64,000 nucleotides of DNA, taken from the NCBI RefSeq assembly GCF_008373765.1, contig NZ_VUJW01000003.1:682001-746000 (forward strand), read 5' to 3'. Of this stretch, positions 43,336 to 51,866 are shown in pieces. Position 1 is the first letter of the stretch; every line of letters starts with the position of its first letter. Position numbers and translations under genes: made by a program. The stretch is from Nocardioides antri. Lineage in GTDB: Bacteria; Actinomycetota; Actinomycetes; Propionibacteriales; Nocardioidaceae. The notes under the pieces are model-generated. The model searched no databases. It saw nothing but the letters and a program-made list of their open reading frames with translations, and had not been told where the DNA came from.

Positions 43336-44081
43336 CGCAGGACTCCTTCCCGGTCGGCGAGCCGGCGGGCGAGGTTCGCCGCCAGGAGGTCGCGGGTGTA
43401 CTGCTCCTGGGGTACGGCGAGCACCCTGTCCATCGGCCCGGACTCCACCAGTCGCCCGTGGCGCATCACCAGGATCTGCGAGCAGACGCTCGCCACGACG
43501 GCGAGGTCGTGGCTCACGAAAACCATCGCCATGCCCCGCTCGGAGACGAGGTCCCGCAGCAGCTGGAGGATCTGCGCCTGGACCCGCACGTCGAGCGCGG
43601 TGGTCGGCTCGTCGCAGAGGAGGACGTCGGGGTCGGTCGCGAGTGCGGCGGCGATCATCACCCGCTGCCGCATGCCACCGGACAGCTCGTGCGGCCACGC
43701 GCGCAGGCGTCGTACGGCGTCGTCGATCCCGACCTGGTCGAAGAGCTCAGCCGCCGCTGCCCGGGCCTCCCGGGCCGACGTGTCGGGGTGGTGGCGGCGC
43801 CAGGTGCGGGCGACCAGGTCGCCGACCCGCATGGTCGGGTTGAGCGCGGTCGCGGGCTCCTGGAAGACCATCGCCGTGCGGGCCTCGCAGCGGATCTCGC
43901 CGTGGCGCGTCACCGCCTCGGGCAGGATCCCCATCACCGAGCGGAGGGTGAGGCTCTTGCCGCTCCCCGACTCCCCGACGATGCCGAGCGTGGCGCCGGC
44001 CGGGAGCTCGAAGGACAGGTCGTCCACCAGGGTGGTGTCGCCGCAGGTCAGGGTCAGTCCCGAGACGGACAGTGCGTTCAT
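43332..44081 (-). CDS. ABC transporter ATPase (OppD/DppD type)
   Basis: Second ATPase of the importer: Walker A GESGSGKSL, Q-loop VFQEPATALNP, signature LSGGMRQR, Walker B LLCDEPT. At 249 aa it is shorter than typical OppD and lacks the long C-terminal extension. ATG 44081 overlaps the permease stop (ATGA). Confidence 0.92.
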   Translation of the reverse strand: MNALSVSGLTLTCGDTTLVDDLSFELPAGATLGIVGESGSGKSLTLRSVMGILPEAVTRHGEIRCEARTAMVFQEPATALNPTMRVGDLVARTWRRHHPDTSAREARAAAAELFDQVGIDDAVRRLRAWPHELSGGMRQRVMIAAALATDPDVLLCDEPTTALDVRVQAQILQLLRDLVSERGMAMVFVSHDLAVVASVCSQILVMRHGRLVESGPMDRVLAVPQEQYTRDLLAANLARRLADREGVLR

Positions 44082-44965
44082 CGGTTGCCCTTCCTGTCCT
44101 GGAGGCCGTCGCCGAGGAGGGCGAAGCCCAGCGCGAGCACGGTGATCACCAGGCCGGGCAGCACCGTCAGCGACATGTTGGTGGTCATGTAGGGCTGCGC
44201 TGCGGCGGTCATCGCGCCCCACTCGGGGGTCGGCTGCTGGATCCCGAAGCCCAGGAACGAGAAGGCAGCGAGCGCCGTCACCGCGAACACCAGGTCCGAG
44301 GTGAGATAGATGAGCGTCTGCCGGAGGGTGTTGGGCAGGACGTGGCGCGCGATGATGCGCGGCGTCCCGAAGCCGGCGGTCCGGGCGGCGGTGATGTAGC
44401 CCGCCTCACGGATCCGCAGCACCTCGGCGCGCACCAGCCGGGCGTAGACGACCCAGCCGACCACGGTGAAGGCGATCAGCAGCGAGCGCACCCCGTGGCC
44501 GAGGCTGAACACGAGCACGATCATCAGGATGTAGGTCGGGAACGCCTGGAGCAGGTCGCTCACCCGCATCACCAGGGCGTCGAACCAGCCACCGAGGTAG
44601 CCGCAGACCACCCCGAGCGCGGTGCCGAGCAGGCACGGCAGCACGGTCACCAGGAACGCGATCGGCAGGTCGATCCGGGCGGCGTAGAGCAGCCGGGCGA
44701 GCTCGTCGCGGCCGGCCTCGTCGGTGCCCAGCGGGTGGGTGGCCGACGGCGCCTGGAGCGCGTTGAGGATGTCCTGGTCGGTGGGGTCGTGCGAGGTCAG
44801 CCACGGCGCGAGCAGCGCGAGCACGACGTACGTCGCGACGATCACCCCGCCAACGACGAGCTTGATCCGCGCGGCCCGGCGGCTGCGCGGGCGCGCCGCC
44901 CGGGAGGTCTCGGTGGCCCCACCGATGGCGCCCAGCGGGCTGGCACTGGTGCTGACGGTGCTCAC
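44078..44965 (-). CDS. ABC transporter permease (OppC/DppC type)
   Basis: Inner-membrane permease with about six helices and the EAA loop AARTAGFGTPRIIARHVLPN that contacts the ATPase. Long polar N-terminus before the first helix. I choose GTG 44965 because AAAGGA lies six bases upstream; another in-frame GTG at 44983 would overlap that site. Length 295 aa. Confidence 0.9.
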   Translation of the reverse strand: MSTVSTSASPLGAIGGATETSRAARPRSRRAARIKLVVGGVIVATYVVLALLAPWLTSHDPTDQDILNALQAPSATHPLGTDEAGRDELARLLYAARIDLPIAFLVTVLPCLLGTALGVVCGYLGGWFDALVMRVSDLLQAFPTYILMIVLVFSLGHGVRSLLIAFTVVGWVVYARLVRAEVLRIREAGYITAARTAGFGTPRIIARHVLPNTLRQTLIYLTSDLVFAVTALAAFSFLGFGIQQPTPEWGAMTAAAQPYMTTNMSLTVLPGLVITVLALGFALLGDGLQDRKGNR

Positions 44966-45050
44966 GCTGTGTCCTTTCTGCACTCGCCCTGCGGTGCCTC
45001 GCTCCGGCGCACCTCGTTCCTCGGCGCACCTCCGCGGGGGCTCCTCGGGC
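44966..45050. repeat. only gap within the amine operon, holding short direct repeats
   Basis: The 85-bp gap between the two permease genes contains two near-copies of a CGGCGCACCTC-containing segment (45005-45015 and 45022-45032) and GGTGCCTCGCT (44993-45003). The last 11-mer also occurs in the inserted part of the moxR-like gene (13238-13248). The gap also carries the Shine-Dalgarno of the downstream permease. Possibly a small inserted repeat unit. Confidence 0.5.
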
Positions 45051-45998
45051 TCATGCGGTGATCCTCACGCGCGGGTCGACGGCGGCGTTCAGCACGTCGG
45101 CGACGAGGTAGAGCAGGACGACGAGGACCGCGAAGACGATCACGTAGCCCTGCACGAGCGGGAAGTCCTGGGTGCTCGACGCGACGACGAGCCCCTGGCC
45201 GAGGCCGGGCAGGCCGAACGCCACCTCGACGACGACCGTCCCGAAGAGGGCGTAGCCGGCCTGGGCCGCCGTCACCGTGATCAGCGGCGGCACCGCGTTG
45301 CGGAGCTGGAACCGGCGCAGCAGCGAGCCGCCGCGGAAGCCGAGGGTCCGCGCGGCGAGCACGAACTCGGCCTCCTCGAGCTCCATCATGGTCGCCCGGA
45401 GGCTGCGTACCATCGGCGCCAGGATGCTGATCGCGACGACGCTCGCCGGAAGCACCAGTGCTCGCAGGAAGTCCCCGGCCCCCTCGCCGGTGCCGGCGAC
45501 GGGGAACCAGCCGGTGGGCAGCGCGATGAAGCGGATCCCCATGATCGCGATCCAGAACGTCGGCAGGCCGATGCCGAAGACGGCGAGCAGCCGGATCAGG
45601 TGGTCGACAGGCCCGTCTGGTCGCCGCGCCGCGGCGACCGCGAGCGGCACCGTAACGAGCAGGGCGAGCAGGACGCCGAGGCTCGCGACCGCCAGGGTCA
45701 CCGGCAGCTGGTCGACGACCTGGTCGCCCACCGACTGCCCGGTCTTGACCGACGTGCCGAGGTCTCCCGACGCGACCTGCGCGACGTAGAGCGCGTAGCG
45801 CTCCACCACCGGCCGGTCCAGCCCGAGCTCGCGGGCCACCTCGTCGACCTCGGACTGCGGGGCCCGGGGCCCGGCGACCTGGCGCGCGGGGTCGCCCGGC
45901 GCCAGGCTCAGCAGCAGCATCGCCAGCAGCAGGATCCCCAGCAGCAGCGGCAGCAGGCTGAGGAGCCGGCGGAGGACGAAGGCGAAGCGCCCGCTCAT
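45051..45998 (-). CDS. ABC transporter permease (OppB/DppB type)
   Basis: Permease with six helices; N-terminal FVLRRLLSLLPLLLGILLLAM and the EAA region AARTLGFRGGSLLRRFQLRN are typical. Length 315 aa. ATG 45998 overlaps the stop of the binding-protein gene (ATGA). Confidence 0.92.
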   Translation of the reverse strand: MSGRFAFVLRRLLSLLPLLLGILLLAMLLLSLAPGDPARQVAGPRAPQSEVDEVARELGLDRPVVERYALYVAQVASGDLGTSVKTGQSVGDQVVDQLPVTLAVASLGVLLALLVTVPLAVAAARRPDGPVDHLIRLLAVFGIGLPTFWIAIMGIRFIALPTGWFPVAGTGEGAGDFLRALVLPASVVAISILAPMVRSLRATMMELEEAEFVLAARTLGFRGGSLLRRFQLRNAVPPLITVTAAQAGYALFGTVVVEVAFGLPGLGQGLVVASSTQDFPLVQGYVIVFAVLVVLLYLVADVLNAAVDPRVRITA

Positions 45999-47530
45999 CC
46001 CTCGGACTTCCAGATCGTGTCGAAGTAGTAGACCCCCCACGGCGTCACGTGGGCGTCGTGGACGACGGGGCGGATGCCCTCGAGGGCCGGGGTGTGCGCG
46101 AGCGCGACGTACGGCGCCTGCTCGGTCCACAGGTCCTGGAGCTCGGTGATCGCCGCCTCCTTCTCCGCGCCCTCCTGGGTCGACGCGTAGCGGCCGAGGA
46201 TGTCGATCGCCTCGTCGGTCGGGAAGCCGGTGAACATGGTCTCGGTCGCGACGATGTACCACGCCGGGTCGGACGCGTCGGTCGTGATCGCGTTGTTGGA
46301 GAAGATCACCAGGTCGTAGGCGCCGGAGGACATCGCGCCGTACGCCGTGCCGGTGTCGGCCGACCTCAGCTCGACGTCGATGCCGATCTCGCCGAGGTTC
46401 TCCTGGATCACCTGGGCCATCACGCTGGAGCTCGCGTCGTTCGGGTAGGTCAGCTCCAGCTCGTCCGGCGCGTTGTCGGCACCGTCGAGGAGCTCCTCGG
46501 CCTGCTCGAGGTCGCGGCTGAAGTAGGGCTGGCTCGGCGGCGCCCAGTTCTCGGTGTTGGTGGGCAGCGCGCCCTCCGGCGCCTTGCCGTAGCCCTTGAG
46601 CGCGCCGTCGGCGATGGCCTCGTAGTCGATGGCGTAGGCGATGGCCCGACGGACGTCCACATCGGCCAGCTCGGGCTCACGGGTGTTCATGAGCAGCACG
46701 GGCGTGAGGTGCTCCGGGCCGGCGTAGACCGAGTCGCCCAGGGTCGACGCCGTCACGGGCAGGATCTCGTCGGCCATGTCGGCCTCGCCGGACTGGAGCT
46801 GGAGCGTCACCGAGTTGGGGTCGCTGGCGAAGGTGCTGACGACCTCGTCGACGTACGGCCGGCCCTCCTGGTAGTAGTCCGGGTTCTTCTCCAGGACCAC
46901 CTCGCCGTTCAGGCTCCACTTCTCGACTGTGAACGCACCGGCGCCGACCGGGTCCTGGTAGTACTCCTCCGCCGACCGGCCGCCGAAGTCCTTCGGCATC
47001 ACGCCCGCGTTGGCCCACGCCAGGAACGCGACGAGCGCGGTGTCGGGCGCCGAGAGGTGGAGCACCAGCGACTTCTCGTCGACGACCTCGACCTCCTCGA
47101 TGGTCCCGAAGGAGGCGCCGTAGTTGGGCCCGGCCTTCCAGGTCTCGATCGAGAACGCGACGTCCTCGGCGGTCACCGGCTTGCCGTCGCTGAAGGTCGC
47201 GTCGGGGTGGAGCTCGATCGCGAGCCGGGTGCCGCCCTTGGTGTACTTCCACGACGTCGCGAGCCCGGGCTCCAGCGACTTGCCGTCCTCGGCGACGCGG
47301 ATCAGCGGCTCGATGACTGCCTGTGAGATCTGGTACGACGAGTTGAGGGTCTGCTTGTCGCCCTCGAACCCCTCGAACGGGTTCGCCCGGATCACGTTGA
47401 GCGTGCCACCGGCGACGGGGTCGCCGGAGCCGTCGCTGGCGTCGCTCCCGCCGCAGGACGTGAGAACGCTGGCGGCGAGGACGGTGGCGACGGCTGCGCC
47501 GACGGCTCGGGCGAGGCGGTGGTGGGCCAT
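45995..47530 (-). CDS. substrate-binding lipoprotein, SBP family 5 (peptide/nickel type)
   Basis: Extracellular binding protein of the importer. Signal peptide residues 1-25 end in a lipobox LTSC with acylated Cys26; the rest (511 aa in total) has the family 5 layout, including VNVIRAN-like N-terminal strand, YTKGGTRLAIELHPDATFSDG and DVRRAIAYAIDYEAI. Family 5 proteins bind peptides, opines or other amine compounds; together with the enzymes downstream I expect a guanidino compound or arginine-containing peptide. GGAGGAG lies five bases before the ATG. First gene of the operon. Confidence 0.92.
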   Translation of the reverse strand: MAHHRLARAVGAAVATVLAASVLTSCGGSDASDGSGDPVAGGTLNVIRANPFEGFEGDKQTLNSSYQISQAVIEPLIRVAEDGKSLEPGLATSWKYTKGGTRLAIELHPDATFSDGKPVTAEDVAFSIETWKAGPNYGASFGTIEEVEVVDEKSLVLHLSAPDTALVAFLAWANAGVMPKDFGGRSAEEYYQDPVGAGAFTVEKWSLNGEVVLEKNPDYYQEGRPYVDEVVSTFASDPNSVTLQLQSGEADMADEILPVTASTLGDSVYAGPEHLTPVLLMNTREPELADVDVRRAIAYAIDYEAIADGALKGYGKAPEGALPTNTENWAPPSQPYFSRDLEQAEELLDGADNAPDELELTYPNDASSSVMAQVIQENLGEIGIDVELRSADTGTAYGAMSSGAYDLVIFSNNAITTDASDPAWYIVATETMFTGFPTDEAIDILGRYASTQEGAEKEAAITELQDLWTEQAPYVALAHTPALEGIRPVVHDAHVTPWGVYYFDTIWKSEG

Positions 47531-47546
47531 GTCGGCTCCTCCGATT

Positions 47547-47563
47547 TTTGAATGGCGTTCAAA
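47547..47563. promoter_or_regulatory. operator-like palindrome upstream of the amine operon
   Basis: TTTGAATGGCGTTCAAA: perfect 6-bp arms around five bases, 16 bp upstream of the first start codon. It probably binds the TetR protein encoded inside the operon. The sequence around it is AT-richer than its surroundings, as expected of a promoter. Confidence 0.65.
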
Positions 47564-47666
47564 GTCGGGTTCAGATTAAGCACGGATCGCGTCTGCTGTG
47601 AAGGGGGTCACAGAGGATTTTCCTTTCGGGTTTTCCTCGCCCTCCGGGTGCCGCAAAAGCACCCGT

Positions 47667-47693
47667 ACCGGCACCCCGGGACGGGGTGCCGGT
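47667..47693 (-). terminator. terminator after the NADH dehydrogenase gene
   Basis: Perfect 11-bp stem (ACCGGCACCCC with GGGGTGCCGGT) and a 5-base loop, 17 bases beyond the stop codon. On the minus strand TTTT follows about eight bases after the stem (47655-47658). Confidence 0.8.
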
Positions 47694-47710
47694 GGCGCTG
47701 GACGGGACGA

Positions 47711-48994
47711 TCAGCTGGCGCGCTGGGCGGCGTGCGCCTCCTGGAGCGGGGTGCGGGGTGACTCGAGGGCGTGCAGCGCGACCGGGTCACGGCCCCGGGA
47801 TCCGAGCAGCCAGGCGAGGTTCACCAGCAGGCGCCGGCGCGGGCACGGCAGCCGGCTCCCGTGGTAGAGCCGGTGCACCCACCAGGCCAGCACGCCACGG
47901 AGGGGTACGCCGTACAGCTCGGCGACGCCCTTGCGCAGGCCGAGCGACGCGACAGCGCCGACGTCACGATGGCGGTAGTCGCGGAGCCGGCCACGGATGT
48001 TGTCGGCGACGCGGACCGCCTGCCGGACGGCGTGCTGCGCCGTCGGCGGGCACACGCCCCCGCCGGCCGCGAGATCGGGCACGGCGGCGCAGTCGCCGAG
48101 CGCCCATACCCCCGGGACGACCCGGAGCGACGCGTCGGTGACGACGCGGCCGGCGGGGTCGCACGGCAGGCCGAGCCGCCGCAGCAGCGGGTTGGCGACG
48201 ACGCCGGCGGTCCACACGACCGTGTCGGAGGGGATGACCTCGCCGGTGCCGAGAGTGACCAGGTCCGGGCCGACCGCCGCCACCGTGGTCGCGGTCTTCA
48301 CCTCGACACCGCGGCCGATGAGGTGGGCGGTGGCGTACGTCGCGAGCCGCTCGGGCAGCTGCCCGAGGATCCGCGGAGCCGCCTCGACGAGGACCCAGCG
48401 GGTGTCCTCGATCGTCAGGCCGGGGAAGCGACGGACGGCGCGGCTCACCATGTCCTGCAGCTCGGCGAGCGCCTCGACACCGGCGTAGCCCCCACCGACG
48501 ACGACGAACGTCAGGGCGCGGCGTCGTACCTCCGGCGACGCGGAGGACGCGGCCAGCTCGAGTCGGGCGAGCACGCGGTTGCCGAGGTGGAGGGCCTCCT
48601 CGACGGTCCGGAACCCGATCGCGTGCTCGACGAGGCCGGGCACCGGGAAGACCCGGGTGACGGCGCCGAGTGCGAGCACCAGCTCGTCGTACTCCAACGG
48701 GTGCTCGGTGCCGTCCGCGGCGGTCGCGGTCGCGACCCGGGCGTCGGTGTCGAGCGCCGTCAGCGCTGCGGTCAGCACCCGGGCGCCGGGGAGCGCCGAC
48801 CGCAGCGGGACGACGACGTGGCCGGGCTGGACGGTGCCGGCGGCGACCTCGGGCAGGAGCGGCTGGTAGGTCATGTAGCCGCTGGGGTTGACCAGGGTCA
48901 CGTCGAGGTCGCGTCCGCGTTTCAGCAGGCGGCGGGCGGCGGTGAGCCCGGCGTACCCTCCCCCGACGACGACGATCCGCTTGCGGCTGCTCAC
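47711..48994 (-). CDS. type II NADH dehydrogenase-like FAD oxidoreductase
   Basis: Single-subunit respiratory NADH:quinone oxidoreductase family, without proton pumping. FAD-binding VVGGGYAGL (9-17), a second GGGYAGVE for NADH, and WALGDCAAVP at the C-terminal FAD contact are present; a membrane-binding C-terminal helix follows. GTG 48994 is chosen because it overlaps the gabD stop as GTGA; GTG 49000 is two codons longer. As the third gene after gabT and gabD it could reoxidise the NADH made by GabD. Length 427 aa. Confidence 0.87.
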   Translation of the reverse strand: MSSRKRIVVVGGGYAGLTAARRLLKRGRDLDVTLVNPSGYMTYQPLLPEVAAGTVQPGHVVVPLRSALPGARVLTAALTALDTDARVATATAADGTEHPLEYDELVLALGAVTRVFPVPGLVEHAIGFRTVEEALHLGNRVLARLELAASSASPEVRRRALTFVVVGGGYAGVEALAELQDMVSRAVRRFPGLTIEDTRWVLVEAAPRILGQLPERLATYATAHLIGRGVEVKTATTVAAVGPDLVTLGTGEVIPSDTVVWTAGVVANPLLRRLGLPCDPAGRVVTDASLRVVPGVWALGDCAAVPDLAAGGGVCPPTAQHAVRQAVRVADNIRGRLRDYRHRDVGAVASLGLRKGVAELYGVPLRGVLAWWVHRLYHGSRLPCPRRRLLVNLAWLLGSRGRDPVALHALESPRTPLQEAHAAQRAS

Positions 48995-50388
48995 GACCAC
49001 TCCACGCTGTAGTACTGGGTCTCCTGGAACTCGCGGATGCCGTCGCGCGCACCTTCGCGGCCGAGGCCGCTCTGCTTGAACCCGCCGAACGGCGCAGCCG
49101 GGTCGGAGACGATGCCGCGGTTGATGCCGACCATGCCGGCGTCGATGCGCTCGGCGATCTTGAGCGCGTCCTGGAGCCGCCCGGCATAGACATACGACGC
49201 CAGGCCGAACTCGGTGTCATTGACCTGTGCGAGCATCTGCTCCTGGTCGTCCCAGACGACGACGGGCGCGACGGGACCGAAGATCTCCTGGCTCAGGATC
49301 GGCGAGTCCGGCGCGACGTCGGTGAGGACGGTCGGCGGGTAGAACCAGCCCTGCTCCGGGAGCGCGCCGCGGTAGGCGACCGTCGCTCCTGCCGCGACCG
49401 CCTCGTCGACCAGCGCCCGGACGCCCTCGACGGCGCGAGCGCTGATGAGGGGACCGATCTCGGACTTCTCGTCGGCGCCGGGGCCGACCTGCAGCGCCTC
49501 GACGGCAGCGCCGAGCTTCGCGACGAACTCCTCGGCCACGTCGGTGTGCACGTAGAACCGGTTGGCCGCGGTGCAGGCCTGCCCGCCGCCGCGGAACTTC
49601 GCGATCATCGCGCCGGCCACGGCCGCGTCGACGTCGGCGTCGGCGGTGACGACGAACGCGGCGTTGCCGCCGAGCTCCATGCTGGCGTTGAGGACCCGGT
49701 CGGCCGCCTGGTGGAGCAGCGCCCGCCCCACGCCGGTGGACCCGGTGAAGGAGACCTTGCGCACGCGGTCGTCCTCGAGCCAGGTGGTGACCACGGTGGG
49801 TGCGTCGGTCGTGGGGACCAGGTTGACGACGCCGTCCGGGACGCCCGCCTCCCCGAGGATCCGGGCGATCGCGAGGGCGGTGAGCGGCGTCTCGGCGGCG
49901 GGCTTGAGCACGACCGTGCAGCCGGCGGCGAGCGCCGGCGCGATCTTGCGGGTCGCCATCGCGGCGGGGAAGTTCCACGGCGTGACCAGCGCGGCCACGC
50001 CGACCGGACGGTGCGTGACGATCGTGCGCGTGCCGCTCGCGGGCGCGACGGCGTACTCGCCCTCGCCGCGGACGGCCTCCTCGGAGTACCAGCGGAAGAA
50101 CTCGGCCGCGTAGGCGACCTCGGCCCGGGCGTCCGCCTGCGACTTGCCGTTCTCGGCGACGATCAGCCCCGCGAGCTCGTCCGTCGCGGCGATCATCGCG
50201 TCGAACGACCGCCGCAGGATCTCGGCCCGGGCACGTGGGGTCTGGGCGGACCAGGCCGGAAACGCGCGCGCCGCGGCGTCCACCGCGGACCTCGCCTCGT
50301 CCACGCCCCCGTCGGGCACCTCGGCCACCACCTCACCCGTTGCCGGGTCGTGGACGGCGAAGGTCCGCTCGGTCAGGACGGCAGTCAT
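48991..50388 (-). CDS. gabD: succinate-semialdehyde dehydrogenase
   Basis: Aldehyde dehydrogenase that oxidises succinate semialdehyde to succinate. The catalytic Cys272 is in GGGQACTAANR and Glu238 in MELGGNAAF; WNFPAAMATRKIAPALAAGC is typical of GabD. The length is 465 aa. ATG 50388 overlaps the gabT stop, which supports the substrate. The same pair can also take 5-aminovalerate to glutarate, which would link to the GcdH/CoA-transferase genes at 57-59 kb. Confidence 0.92.
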   Translation of the reverse strand: MTAVLTERTFAVHDPATGEVVAEVPDGGVDEARSAVDAAARAFPAWSAQTPRARAEILRRSFDAMIAATDELAGLIVAENGKSQADARAEVAYAAEFFRWYSEEAVRGEGEYAVAPASGTRTIVTHRPVGVAALVTPWNFPAAMATRKIAPALAAGCTVVLKPAAETPLTALAIARILGEAGVPDGVVNLVPTTDAPTVVTTWLEDDRVRKVSFTGSTGVGRALLHQAADRVLNASMELGGNAAFVVTADADVDAAVAGAMIAKFRGGGQACTAANRFYVHTDVAEEFVAKLGAAVEALQVGPGADEKSEIGPLISARAVEGVRALVDEAVAAGATVAYRGALPEQGWFYPPTVLTDVAPDSPILSQEIFGPVAPVVVWDDQEQMLAQVNDTEFGLASYVYAGRLQDALKIAERIDAGMVGINRGIVSDPAAPFGGFKQSGLGREGARDGIREFQETQYYSVEWS

Positions 50389-51755
50389 CGCGTCTCCTCG
50401 AAGATGTCGGCGAGGACGTCGAACGCCTCGGCCAGCAGGTGGTCGGGGATGGACAGGGGCGGGAGGAAGCGGAGCACGTTGCCCCAGGTGCCGCAGGTCA
50501 GGACGACGAGGCCCTGTGCGTGCGCGGCGGTGGCGACGCGCTGCGCGAGGGCGGCGTCGGGCTCGGTCGTCCCGGGCTGGACGAGCTCGACGGCGACCAT
50601 CGCGCCGCGGCCGCGGACGTCGCCGACCCGCGGGTCGTCCGCCTGGAGCTTCGTCAACCGGTCGATCATCGTGCGGCCGATCTCCTGGGCACGCGCGACG
50701 AGGCCGTCGCCCTCGATCGACTCGATCACGGCGAGTGCGGCGGCGCAGGCGAGCGGGTTGCCGCCGTACGTCCCGCCGAGGCCGCCCGCGTGCGGGGCGT
50801 CCATGATCTCCGCGCGCCCGGTCACGGCAGCCAACGGCAGGCCGCCGGCGATGCCCTTGGCGGTGACGATCAGGTCGGGCACGACGCCCTCGTGGTCGCA
50901 CGCGAAGAGGTCGCCGGTGCGGGCGAACCCGGTCTGCACCTCGTCGGCAACGAAGACGACGCCGTTGTCACGGCACCACTCGGCGAGGGCGGGCAGGAAG
51001 CCGGGAGCGGGTACGACGAAGCCACCCTCGCCCTGGATCGGCTCGATGACGACGGCCGCGAGGTTGCCGGCGCCGACCTGCTTCTCGATCACGTCGATCG
51101 CGCGGCGGGCCGCGGCCGGGCCGTCGACCCCGGCCACACCGTCGCGGAACGGGTAGGACATTGGAGCGCGGTAGACCTCGGGCGCGAACGGGCCGAAGCC
51201 GTGCTTGTAGGGCATGTTCTTGGCGGTCAGCGCCATCGTCAGGTTGGTGCGGCCGTGGTAGCCGTGGTCGAACGCGACGACGGCCTGACGGCCGGTGTGC
51301 GAGCGCGCGATCTTGACGGCGTTCTCGACGGCCTCGGCGCCGGAGTTGAAGAGTGCGGTGCGCTTCTCGTGGTCGCCGGGCGTCAGCCGGTTGAGCGCCT
51401 CGGCGACCCGGACGTAGCCGTCGTACGGCGTCACCATGAAGCAGGTGTGGGTGAAGGCCGCCACCTGCTCGGCGACCGCCGCGGCGACGCGGGGGTTGCT
51501 GTTGCCGACCGTGGTCACGGCGATGCCGGAGCCGAGGTCGATCAGCGAGTTGCCGTCGACGTCGACGATGACGCCACCGCCGGCCGCGACGGTGTAGATC
51601 GGCAGCATCGTGCCGACGGCACGGCTGACCGCGTCGTCCTTGCGGGCGGCGAGCTCGCGCGACCGCGGACCGGGGATCTCGGTGACGAGGCGGCGCTCCT
51701 GGGGAAGCTGCGGCCCGCCCACGGCGGGCGACGCGGTGGCGAGGTCAACAGTCAT
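50385..51755 (-). CDS. gabT: 4-aminobutyrate aminotransferase
   Basis: Class III PLP aminotransferase that moves the amino group of GABA to 2-oxoglutarate. It has FNSGAEAVENAVKIAR, FDHGYHGRT, the cofactor-binding DEVQTGFARTG and the PLP lysine in VTAKGIAGGLP, all standard for GabT. Length 456 aa. It is divergent from a PucR-type regulator over a 111-bp gap with an inverted repeat and is the first gene of gabT, gabD, NDH. Confidence 0.95.
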   Translation of the reverse strand: MTVDLATASPAVGGPQLPQERRLVTEIPGPRSRELAARKDDAVSRAVGTMLPIYTVAAGGGVIVDVDGNSLIDLGSGIAVTTVGNSNPRVAAAVAEQVAAFTHTCFMVTPYDGYVRVAEALNRLTPGDHEKRTALFNSGAEAVENAVKIARSHTGRQAVVAFDHGYHGRTNLTMALTAKNMPYKHGFGPFAPEVYRAPMSYPFRDGVAGVDGPAAARRAIDVIEKQVGAGNLAAVVIEPIQGEGGFVVPAPGFLPALAEWCRDNGVVFVADEVQTGFARTGDLFACDHEGVVPDLIVTAKGIAGGLPLAAVTGRAEIMDAPHAGGLGGTYGGNPLACAAALAVIESIEGDGLVARAQEIGRTMIDRLTKLQADDPRVGDVRGRGAMVAVELVQPGTTEPDAALAQRVATAAHAQGLVVLTCGTWGNVLRFLPPLSIPDHLLAEAFDVLADIFEETR

Positions 51756-51828
51756 GGTGTGCTCCTGGTCCGGCAGTGCTGGTCCTTCGACGGTAGGAGC
51801 GCCTCGGGGTCGACGCCATAGCGCTTCT

Positions 51829-51854
51829 GCACAATCGCTTTCTGCGGGTTGTGC
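51829..51854. promoter_or_regulatory. inverted repeat in the gabT/PucR divergent region
   Basis: GCACAA (51829-51834) and TTGTGC (51849-51854) with a 14-base spacer; CGCTTCTGC and CGCTTTCTGC form a direct repeat over the same stretch. It abuts the presumed -10 box of the PucR gene. Likely the binding region of the PucR protein. Confidence 0.5.
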
Positions 51855-51860
51855 GACACT
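51855..51860 (+). promoter_or_regulatory. -10 box GACACT for a leaderless PucR gene
   Basis: GACACT is followed by six bases and the ATG at 51867. The inverted repeat ends directly before it. Confidence 0.45.
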
Positions 51861-51866
51861 GCCGCC

